DNA of 7,489 bases from Candidatus Methanoperedentaceae archaeon. GTDB lineage: Archaea > Halobacteriota > Methanosarcinia > Methanosarcinales > Methanoperedenaceae. This document shows, in pieces, positions 1 through 5,607 of the stretch. Every line of letters starts with the position of its first letter. Position 1 is the first letter of the stretch. The notes under the pieces were generated by a model, which saw nothing but the letters and a program-made list of their open reading frames with translations, made no database searches and had not been told where the DNA came from. A program made the position numbers and the translations under genes. The DNA lies in contig DUGO01000105.1 of assembly GCA_013331375.1 (NCBI GenBank), positions 21,427 to 28,915 of the forward strand, given 5' to 3'.

Positions 1-549
1 TTGTTGATTGCAGATAAACTTAAATTTATTTTTTTCATAAAACTGAATTCCTTTTACATTTTTTGATGACGTTTTAACCCATATGCAGGTAGCCTTTTTC
101 TTAACCTCGTGTTCAATGAAACTGATTAAATATGTGCCGTAACCCTGGCTTCTAAATCCTTTTTTTACTGCGATGAAAAAAACCTCAGGCAATGTGTTAT
201 TTTCACTTTTGGCTTGCGTGCTGGACACTCTCGCAATCATAAGTTTTAAAAATTTAAATTTATCTATATTAAATGTGAAACCCCTAATAAAGTGCATAAA
301 GTTTTTAATTAAAAGCTCTGCATAAAACATTTTAGTATATATGATTACGATAGACGCTATTACAACCCCATCTCTGATAATAACATATCCATCAGCATAT
401 CCCGACGATACCAGCGTTTTATAGAAACTCTTTATGAAGTCAAATCCCAATCTTGATATGATATCTTCAGAGTAGGCTTCCTTATGCATTTCATATACAT
501 CTTGAACATAACATGCTTTTATTTTTCCGACATTAACATTTTCATCCAA
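1..549 (-). CDS. Second GNAT-family acetyltransferase, 3' end cut by window; apparent frameshift at its start
   Basis: A minus-strand frame is open from the stop at 589-591 to the left edge. It contains a GNAT acetyl-CoA loop, FRSQGYGTYL (around 127-156), after the strand FFIAV, then WVKT, and FYEKNKF near the edge. It starts like the neighbouring acetyltransferase: MHKEAYSEDIISRLGFDF aligns without gaps with IHHDALPADFLPSLGLPF. Only about 15-20 residues are missing at the C terminus, judging by the paralogue. There is no ATG in this frame before 489, which would remove part of the fold. A TTG at 547-549 is the only nearby in-frame start and has no good ribosome site. In the next frame, three ATGs (543-545, 537-539, 531-533) precede the run of five A at 522-526. 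One extra A would give MSEKIKACYV, matching the paralogue's start residue for residue in length. So this is either a gene with a one-base deletion or read error, or one using TTG. G+C is about 32%, far below the operon. Gene real: high. Intactness: uncertain. Confidence 0.8.
   Translation of the reverse strand, partial: MDENVNVGKIKACYVQDVYEMHKEAYSEDIISRLGFDFIKSFYKTLVSSGYADGYVIIRDGVVIASIVIIYTKMFYAELLIKNFMHFIRGFTFNIDKFKFLKLMIARVSSTQAKSENNTLPEVFFIAVKKGFRSQGYGTYLISFIEHEVKKKATCIWVKTSSKNVKGIQFYEKNKFKFICNQQ
522..526 (-). other. Suspected one-base deletion in a homopolymer (A5 on the minus strand)
   Basis: On the minus strand the ATG at 533-531 reads ATG TCG GAA AAA and then hits TAA at 521-519. With six instead of five A in this run, the frame would continue as M-S-E-K-I-K-A-C-Y-V into the intact GNAT frame. 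Homopolymer runs are common sites of both real slippage mutations and read errors. Confidence 0.55.
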
Positions 550-606
550 GCAGACCAACTCGTCTGAATCAATCTGAGTTCCGAGTGTTCATATTCAGCA
601 ATATTC

Positions 607-620
607 TATATAAATTTTGA
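607..620 (-). promoter_or_regulatory. Archaeal-type promoter (BRE + TATA box) for the second GNAT gene
   Basis: On the minus strand the bases read TCAAAA followed directly by TTTATATA, the classic archaeal arrangement of an A-rich BRE and TATA box. Transcription would be expected to begin about 25 nt downstream, near 582-588. That leaves about 35 nt before the TTG at 549 or about 50 nt before the ATG at 533. The sequence ATATTC occurs twice, 10 bp apart (591-596 and 601-606, plus-strand reading), around the expected start region. In a bacterium this would be only an AT-rich patch. The position, in the sole wide gap of the window and in the right direction, supports the promoter. Confidence 0.55.
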
Positions 621-630
621 GCTGCCTATT

Positions 631-645
631 TTTTATATATTTCAC
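631..645 (-). promoter_or_regulatory. Second, weaker TATA-like element
   Basis: On the minus strand GTGAAA precedes TATATAAAA, a possible BRE plus TATA box 20-25 bases upstream of the stronger one. It could be an alternative promoter for the second GNAT gene or simply part of an AT-rich spacer. Confidence 0.25.
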
Positions 646-652
646 ATTGTGA
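642..652. promoter_or_regulatory. Small palindrome TCACA-T-TGTGA, possible operator
   Basis: This 11-base perfect inverted repeat (5-base arms, one central base) lies 18-27 bases beyond the stop of the first GNAT gene and overlaps the BRE-like part of the weaker TATA element. A dimeric regulator bound here could control the second GNAT gene. Five-base arms occur often by chance, so the call is tentative. Confidence 0.2.
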
Positions 653-669
653 CCAATTCGTTGCATATT

Positions 670-1260
670 TCAATTTCCCTCATTCACCATTATCAGATAT
701 TTTTTACCAGCCAGAGTCAGAGTTCGTCTGGTTTCAAATCCGTTTTTCCTGTACACCGCAATTGCATCTGTGTTCTGTGCCAGTGTCTTAACTCTGCAGC
801 AAGTATAACCTCGTGTCCTGATATAAGACATGGCTTCCTTGATAAGCTCGCTCCCTATGCCTTTACCCCTGTACTCCTTATCCACTGCGATAAGTACAAT
901 TTCAGATTTTGTAGTCTTTTCACCTGCATCTCGCAAAGATGACAGGAGAGACAGGCTTTCCACAAGAAGCGCTACATTTAGCAGGACTTTGGTCAAAAAA
1001 GTCCATACGATTTGAGGCAGATTAGACAAAAATATATTCCTGATAAAAGCCGGGCTGTCATGTGCAATAGTAATAAAACCAGCGACTTTGTCTTTGTCTG
1101 TATATACAAAGGTTTTCCCGTATTCTGATGTCAGGGCTGCCCTGAAGAATACCTTTTCCAGGAATGGCAACCCAAGGGACGGAAGGAAATCAGCCGGCAG
1201 AGCATCATGATGTATCCTTGCGACTTGAGCCACATGGTTCTGTCTCATCACTTCTATCAT
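670..1260 (-). CDS. GNAT-family N-acetyltransferase, probably amino-sugar acetylating
   Basis: The 196-aa protein has a complete GNAT fold. The acetyl-CoA pyrophosphate loop is YRGKGIGSEL (130-139), with the family pattern R/Q-x-x-G-x-G, preceded by the strand IVLIAVD (121-127). NTDAIAVYRKNGFE (163-176) is the usual C-terminal helix. The N-terminal pattern IHHDALPADFLPSLGLPFL (16-34) matches a GNAT subgroup I know from polysaccharide gene clusters (H-x-x-A...F-x-x-x-LG-x-x-F). Between the two halves is a long hydrophobic stretch (about 74-108), probably helices packing on the fold or on a membrane. The start is 8 nt after the aminotransferase stop, so it belongs to the same unit; N-acetylation of the amino sugar made upstream is the likely job, an inference. 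AGAAGG lies only 2 nt before the first ATG, so an ATG at 1246-1248 or GTG at 1249-1251 is possible. G+C of sampled lines (about 33-45%) is below that of the upstream genes. Confidence 0.88.
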   Translation of the reverse strand: MIEVMRQNHVAQVARIHHDALPADFLPSLGLPFLEKVFFRAALTSEYGKTFVYTDKDKVAGFITIAHDSPAFIRNIFLSNLPQIVWTFLTKVLLNVALLVESLSLLSSLRDAGEKTTKSEIVLIAVDKEYRGKGIGSELIKEAMSYIRTRGYTCCRVKTLAQNTDAIAVYRKNGFETRRTLTLAGKKYLIMVNEGN

Positions 1261-1262
1261 GA

Positions 1263-1268
1263 CCTTCT
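1263..1268 (-). promoter_or_regulatory. Shine-Dalgarno-like AGAAGG with very short spacing
   Basis: AGAAGG is the only ribosome-binding candidate for the GNAT gene after the aminotransferase, but it sits just 2 nt before the ATG at 1258-1260. It is 11 nt before an in-frame GTG and 14 nt before an in-frame ATG (1246-1248). Comparison with the paralogue's likely start favours the first ATG, so translation may depend on coupling to the upstream gene. Confidence 0.4.
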
Positions 1269-2459
1269 CTATTCCATGGATTGCAGGTTTTTTACGATAT
1301 GCTCAAGCTCGCTTTTCGATAGTGAAGGGTAGTTAGGCAGGTTTATTGTACCTCTTGAGCACTGGAACGAATTGGGGAAATTCTCAGGTTTGCATTTCAG
1401 GTAAGACTCCATGTGCGGTATCGAGTACTCGATGAGCTCACCCAGCTGAACACCTTTTTTCCTCATCTTCTCCATAATGCCTTTTCTGTCCTTCACCCTC
1501 ACCACATAATGCGAATAAGTCGCTCCTTCGATAAGGGGCGGCAGTGTCAGTTCGCTCATATCCTGCAGGTTCATTGAGTAATATTCCGCTATGGCTCTAC
1601 GTTTAGTGCTAATCTCCCCATATTTTTTAAGCTGCACAAGCCCTATTCGCGCTTCAAGGTTCCCCATCAGCACCATGAAGTCAGAAGGCAGGTATATCCT
1701 GTCTTCTTCATAGTATTTCGTGAACCTGTCCAGAAGATGGGTATTCGTTTCGATGAAGTTCACAATGCCGTACACGGTTTCATTAAAAGCAGCGTATACA
1801 GCCAGCAGATACATGAATTTCCGGAGCTGCTTGAAGATAGATGGCTTTTTGAAATTCGCATCCCTGTAAGCCTTTACCTTCTCATATAGCGCTGCATCAT
1901 TGGTGGTCATCATTCCGCCGAAGAGCGATGAGACCTGCTTGCTTATATTGAGCCCGAAGATGGCTGCGTCGCCCTCGTTGCATACGAATTTGCCTTTGAA
2001 CTTTGCGCCGAAGGAATGCGCACAGTCCTGGATTATCCATATTTTTTTATTAGCTTTCGCTGCCATCTCTTTTATTCTCTCTGTATCCAGCGGATAGCCG
2101 AAAAGATGCGTGGCTATGATAGCCCCGGTATCCCGGGTCATTTCTTTTTCCACCAGGTCGATGTCCATGTTATAGTCTTCAAGGGATATATCCACGAACT
2201 TTGGCTTATTTCCCGACAAAACCAACGCATGGGAAACCACCACACAGGTATATGCCGGCATTATGACCTCTGTGTTTTCAATATGAAGCGCCTTGAATAT
2301 GGCATAAAGCGCGCTCCTGCCGTATGGAAAAGCCAGCGCATATTTCGCTTCGAAGGTTCGAGCAAACTCCCTCTCAAAATCCTCTACAGGTTTTCTCCGG
2401 ATATCCAGTGCAGCAAGCAGTTCTCTTATACTGAAGAAGGGCTTCAGGCGTGGTATCAT
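1269..2459 (-). CDS. DegT/DnrJ/EryC1/StrS family PLP-dependent (sugar) aminotransferase
   Basis: This fold-type I aminotransferase probably moves an amino group from glutamate to a keto-sugar nucleotide in the cytoplasm. The 396-aa length is normal for the family. YGRSALY (46-52) is the cofactor phosphate region. IIQDCAHSFGA (142-152) holds the PLP-ring Asp145 and His147. FGLNISKQVSSLFGG (168-182) holds Lys174, the expected Schiff-base lysine. The C-terminal end is typical, with IPHMESY (347-353) and INLPNYPSLSKSELEHIV (372-389). Most sugar aminotransferases of this family read EDxAH before the ring Asp; here it is QDCAH, a small deviation. The ATG start overlaps the upstream stop as ATGA, and CAGGT (2468-2472) lies 8 nt upstream as ribosome site. 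The gene is followed after 8 nt by an acetyltransferase, the usual partner that caps a new amino sugar, as in the WecE/WecD and PseC/PseH pairs. The exact sugar cannot be read from the sequence. Confidence 0.92.
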   Translation of the reverse strand: MIPRLKPFFSIRELLAALDIRRKPVEDFEREFARTFEAKYALAFPYGRSALYAIFKALHIENTEVIMPAYTCVVVSHALVLSGNKPKFVDISLEDYNMDIDLVEKEMTRDTGAIIATHLFGYPLDTERIKEMAAKANKKIWIIQDCAHSFGAKFKGKFVCNEGDAAIFGLNISKQVSSLFGGMMTTNDAALYEKVKAYRDANFKKPSIFKQLRKFMYLLAVYAAFNETVYGIVNFIETNTHLLDRFTKYYEEDRIYLPSDFMVLMGNLEARIGLVQLKKYGEISTKRRAIAEYYSMNLQDMSELTLPPLIEGATYSHYVVRVKDRKGIMEKMRKKGVQLGELIEYSIPHMESYLKCKPENFPNSFQCSRGTINLPNYPSLSKSELEHIVKNLQSME

Positions 2460-4093
2460 ACTTTTTTACCTGGTGCAATGATTGTCTCAATCATCAGGCA
2501 GTTTTCTTTATTGAACTTTTCAATATCTATCACTTTCGGCTCTATCCTGTCAGCGAATATCTGCTCCTGGAAGTATTTGGATGAAGCCATATGTATGGTG
2601 GAGAACTTACGCCCATATTCCAGCCATTTGAACTGTATCCTGCCTGGCTTTTCAAGAACATCCTCTATCCTGATGGAATTATCGTCTATGTGGAATTTCC
2701 TTTGTATTTTCACTGGATACTTTTTTTTCCGGGTTATCAGTGTCCTGACGATTATGTTCTTTATCAGGTTCCCGATGTTCCTGTTGCGCATTACAGTGAT
2801 ATTCAAAAGGCGCAGCAGCGTGAACCTGAGCGGCGTGGGGATCTCTCTCAGCGATTCATAAAAATCCGCTTCAATCAGAAAGGTACCATTCTCATATCTG
2901 CAGCTGGGTTTTATGTTATAGCACTGGGTTGAGATGACCTTACCTGATTCCAGCTCCCCGATGTACCCGCAGTCATCCCAGATTAACCGGCATTCTGGCT
3001 TGTCGAAGAGCTTGTTTAAGCCGCCCTTCGCGCTGCTGATTATCGCGTAATAATCCCCTGACGCTGCTGTCATGATGCCTGCTTCGGGGAAGAATTTGAT
3101 CACATCCGTCTTCTCATGCGGGAGCTTTATATCGTTCTTTAACTCGTGCAGGGTGCTCTCTCTGAATGCGACAAGATAGTTCTCGATCAATGGTATGAAG
3201 TTGCCCGTATCAATCGCCTTCAGGGTCACGGTCCTGTCATTCTCAACAGATTCGTACATCTTATCGGAAATCACACCTGCAAGAGGGATATATTCTGCCA
3301 GCATCTCAAAGCCTCCCGGATAGAAGAGCTCAGTGTTGCGGCTTCCGTATTCCCCGCCTATCGTTCCATCAGGATGCATAAAATAAGAGAAATATTCAAT
3401 GGATTTTCGTAAGGATTCGAGGAGAGCTTCATCCCCGGTCAATCTATGCAGTTGCGCCAGATAATAGATGCACAGCGTCTGGTAGCCCGGGTCCGGTCCC
3501 TCGTATTCCAGGTACCAGCCCTCTCCGGACTGATGGTCAAGTATCATTTTCAGGATTTTCTTGCCCCCTTCAAGATGCCTTCCGGTCATCTGATTGTATT
3601 TTTCAATAGCAGCCGCAGCCGTGGCAAGATGATTGGATATGAATCCATGTGTTTCTCCGGCAGATGATATGAAACTGATAAGACCATCGATGATGCCCAA
3701 GAACTCCTTTTTTTCGGGTTCGGATATATCCTTCTCGATAATCTCAAGCGCAAAGAGCATATCAAAGGCAAGGGTTGAGGTCACGGAATACGCATATTCG
3801 TAAGGGAACGCCTCATCCACGCTCCCGTTCTTATGCTGGATCTTTGCAGTGGCATGGAATATATTCTTAATTATGTCCAGCGCCTTTCTGTCGTTTGGAA
3901 AGCACCCGAGTTCCTTGAAAAGCGCCAGGGGATACACTCCACCCTGCAGCAGCCCGTTGTTGAAATCCTTCAGTTTCCATCCCCAGAAATAGCGGTCGCC
4001 GAGACCTCGCGTGGGTGAATACGGGTCATTATCGTATGAACTCAATAACTGCGGCATGCATGTTTCAGCCAGTTCTTTATAATAAGTCTTCAT
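2456..4093 (-). CDS. Heparinase II/III- or alginate-lyase-like toroid protein, function unknown
   Basis: I recognise the architecture but not a named family. Residues 1-280 are mostly helical and look like an (alpha/alpha) toroid; about 300-540 are strand-rich, like the beta-sandwich behind the toroid in heparinase II/III-type lyases. SNH (153-155) and DPGY (201-204) place Asn154-His155 about 50 residues before Tyr204, close to the Asn-His...Tyr spacing of alginate-lyase and heparinase-II active sites as I recall them. FMHPDGTIGGEYGSRNTELFYPGGFEM is represented at 238-264 and looks conserved (GGEYGSR, PGGFEM). Where heparinases carry a Gly/His-rich motif followed by a DPG-type strand, this protein has SSAKGGLNKLFDK (353-365) and DDCGYIGE (373-380), so the C-terminal His is missing. 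There is no signal peptide. It overlaps both neighbours by ATGA, so it is translated together with the deacetylase and aminotransferase. AGGA at 4104-4107 is a plausible ribosome site. It could be a lyase, an epimerase-like enzyme or a glycan-binding scaffold in synthesis. Gene real: very likely. Function: open. Confidence 0.85.
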   Translation of the reverse strand: MKTYYKELAETCMPQLLSSYDNDPYSPTRGLGDRYFWGWKLKDFNNGLLQGGVYPLALFKELGCFPNDRKALDIIKNIFHATAKIQHKNGSVDEAFPYEYAYSVTSTLAFDMLFALEIIEKDISEPEKKEFLGIIDGLISFISSAGETHGFISNHLATAAAAIEKYNQMTGRHLEGGKKILKMILDHQSGEGWYLEYEGPDPGYQTLCIYYLAQLHRLTGDEALLESLRKSIEYFSYFMHPDGTIGGEYGSRNTELFYPGGFEMLAEYIPLAGVISDKMYESVENDRTVTLKAIDTGNFIPLIENYLVAFRESTLHELKNDIKLPHEKTDVIKFFPEAGIMTAASGDYYAIISSAKGGLNKLFDKPECRLIWDDCGYIGELESGKVISTQCYNIKPSCRYENGTFLIEADFYESLREIPTPLRFTLLRLLNITVMRNRNIGNLIKNIIVRTLITRKKKYPVKIQRKFHIDDNSIRIEDVLEKPGRIQFKWLEYGRKFSTIHMASSKYFQEQIFADRIEPKVIDIEKFNKENCLMIETIIAPGKKV

Positions 4094-5607
4094 TTCCGCT
4101 GCGTCCTGTGGTCTTTTAGAGCAATACCAGTGCCGCCATTCATTTTAATCCATCTCAATATCCCTTCATATACATGGTACCATCCGTAATCTTCTGAGGC
4201 AGTCCTCTGGTGCCAGTTGATAGCAACACAGCCGCCGAATTTCTTTACTTCGCCGAGGACGCTGATACATGCATCCATGGCATCTTCATCGCCAAGCTGC
4301 TCATGGTCAAACAGCGTTCCATCCATCAGAACCATCGGGATTTCCAGTATGTTATGTCTTTTTTTGCTATAAAAATCGTATGGATAGAAAGGCGATGCTA
4401 CCCCAGCCCTGAAGCCGTGCACATCATTGAATCCAAGAGTAGAGTCAATCCTGATGCCGGAATCCTGCTGCACTTTCCAGGTATTCCCAAAAGATAACCT
4501 CAGCCAGTGCTGGCGCGTGCTGATAACAGGCATGCCGATTGTTTCAGCCAGCTTCTTGACTTCCCCTGAAAACATATCCGTCGAATTGAAACTGTCAAAG
4601 CTCCCGTGCAGACCGACTTCCCACCCCTTTTCTATCAGTTCCCTCAATTTATTCCTGAGCTTCTGATTCCTGCAGACATCATAACTCGGGTCGAACAGCC
4701 ATTTCCTGATAGGATGGGATTTGCCCGATGAGTGTTCTTTGACATAAATAAAGAATGTTGACCTGAATCCATACGACTCCTCAATCTGCTGGATATATTC
4801 AAACTGCCAGTAGCTGCCGCCCGAAAAAACAAAGCGCAGCCCGCGCTTCAATTTCCTGAGACTTTCGTTGACCCTGAGATGCATCAGGTCTGCGAGAGCC
4901 TTATAAGTTTGAAAGGCGAGATTCTTCAGAACCAGTTGAGGGGTCTTTTCGATATAATCCACATCGTGAGACAGGCATATTTCGAAGGAATCCCTGTCCC
5001 CGAACAGGATTTCATTGTTGGATTTGTCAGCAATGCCGGTAATCAGGTCTTCAAGTATGGCATACAGATAGTTAATGACCGGTATGTTATAGTTGGCTTT
5101 GTCCGCGGTTACTTTTTTTGCCAGGGAATGCGTGGGTACATGATTTTTTTCCTCGTAACAATATTCTTCAAAGCAGCAGATGTGAAGAAAGGCATTGTAA
5201 AGAATATCAAAGTACATTTTTGCATTGCAGTCGTTAATTTGCATGGCTGCTGCAGTTCCATCTTCAAATTTTATCAGCGCTTTTCCCGATTCCCTGCTGC
5301 TTACAGTTCTGCCGTGCACTGGCACCTTAATCCCGTACAGGCGGTCATCGCTCAGAGCATTTGCAGAAACGTAATAAAGCGCGTCTTTATCATACAGGTT
5401 GATGCGGGGAATTTCCAGGAGCCTCCTGCCGGAAGCAGCAGTTTTGACCCCGTACGACACCACGACGCCGATGTCGCTTGCGAACTCATTCTCATTTGAG
5501 CAGACATTGAATTCGAAGTTGGCGCAGGAAATGGATGTAAAGGTGTCAAGAATGTAGGAAAGCCAGGCATTATCCTGCCCGTCATTCACTAAAACGTCTA
5601 TTATCAT
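4090..5607 (-). CDS. Polysaccharide deacetylase-like protein (NodB/CE4-like) with extra N-terminal domain
   Basis: The C-terminal part (about 205-500) is a NodB-like barrel. Motif 1 reads LSHDVDY (212-218), in place of the classical TFDDG. Motif 2 reads GLHGSFDS (332-339), with H334 kept and the second metal-binding His position apparently D338. RQHW (365-368) stands for the arginine motif, followed by D388-STLGF; NWHQ (464-467) stands for the C-terminal His motif. This HDVD variant is frequent in polysaccharide gene clusters. The N-terminal 200 residues look like the companion domain often found with it (DUF7033 from memory), with a first strand IIDVLVNDG and a VVSYG stretch near 48-52. At 505 aa it has no signal peptide or transmembrane helix, so it is likely cytoplasmic, unlike secreted chitin or peptidoglycan deacetylases. 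I chose the ATG start because the first beta strand needs it; a GTG at 5587-5589 is the alternative. The start lies 26 nt inside asnB. Its substrate is unknown; an N- or O-acetylated sugar intermediate is inferred. Confidence 0.85.
   Translation of the reverse strand: MIIDVLVNDGQDNAWLSYILDTFTSISCANFEFNVCSNENEFASDIGVVVSYGVKTAASGRRLLEIPRINLYDKDALYYVSANALSDDRLYGIKVPVHGRTVSSRESGKALIKFEDGTAAAMQINDCNAKMYFDILYNAFLHICCFEEYCYEEKNHVPTHSLAKKVTADKANYNIPVINYLYAILEDLITGIADKSNNEILFGDRDSFEICLSHDVDYIEKTPQLVLKNLAFQTYKALADLMHLRVNESLRKLKRGLRFVFSGGSYWQFEYIQQIEESYGFRSTFFIYVKEHSSGKSHPIRKWLFDPSYDVCRNQKLRNKLRELIEKGWEVGLHGSFDSFNSTDMFSGEVKKLAETIGMPVISTRQHWLRLSFGNTWKVQQDSGIRIDSTLGFNDVHGFRAGVASPFYPYDFYSKKRHNILEIPMVLMDGTLFDHEQLGDEDAMDACISVLGEVKKFGGCVAINWHQRTASEDYGWYHVYEGILRWIKMNGGTGIALKDHRTQRK

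Noticed and set aside
591..606. Direct repeat ATATTC (two copies, 10 bp apart) as a CRISPR-like or mobile-element signature
   Set aside because: The repeats are only 6 bases, two copies and AT-rich; there are no terminal inverted repeats or transposase nearby. They are kept only as a note to the promoter.
592..669. Rho-independent terminator after the first GNAT gene
   Set aside because: I found no GC-rich hairpin followed by a T run on the minus strand; the 11-base palindrome is followed by A-rich sequence.
649..1015. Plus-strand frames of 97 and 61 codons opposite the first GNAT gene
   Set aside because: These are shadow frames of a gene with a clear acetyl-CoA loop; their translations are Ser/Cys-rich and featureless.
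670..1260. Toxin-type GNAT (TacT-like) in a toxin-antitoxin pair
   Set aside because: There is no adjacent small DNA-binding antitoxin gene; length, N-terminal pattern and operon context fit a sugar-type GNAT.
2016..2861. 281-codon plus-strand open frame
   Set aside because: It lies fully antisense to the aminotransferase and the lyase-like gene, both of which have family motifs or strong structure; its translation has no recognisable domain and an odd composition rich in Ser, Phe and Ile.
2456..4093. Calling the gene a heparinase or alginate lyase outright
   Set aside because: The architecture is suggestive, but the C-terminal His motif and export signal are missing and no whole-length match can be confirmed by eye.
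4879..5499. 206-codon plus-strand open frame
   Set aside because: It is antisense to the deacetylase-like gene, has no motif of its own, and no ribosome site or promoter context.
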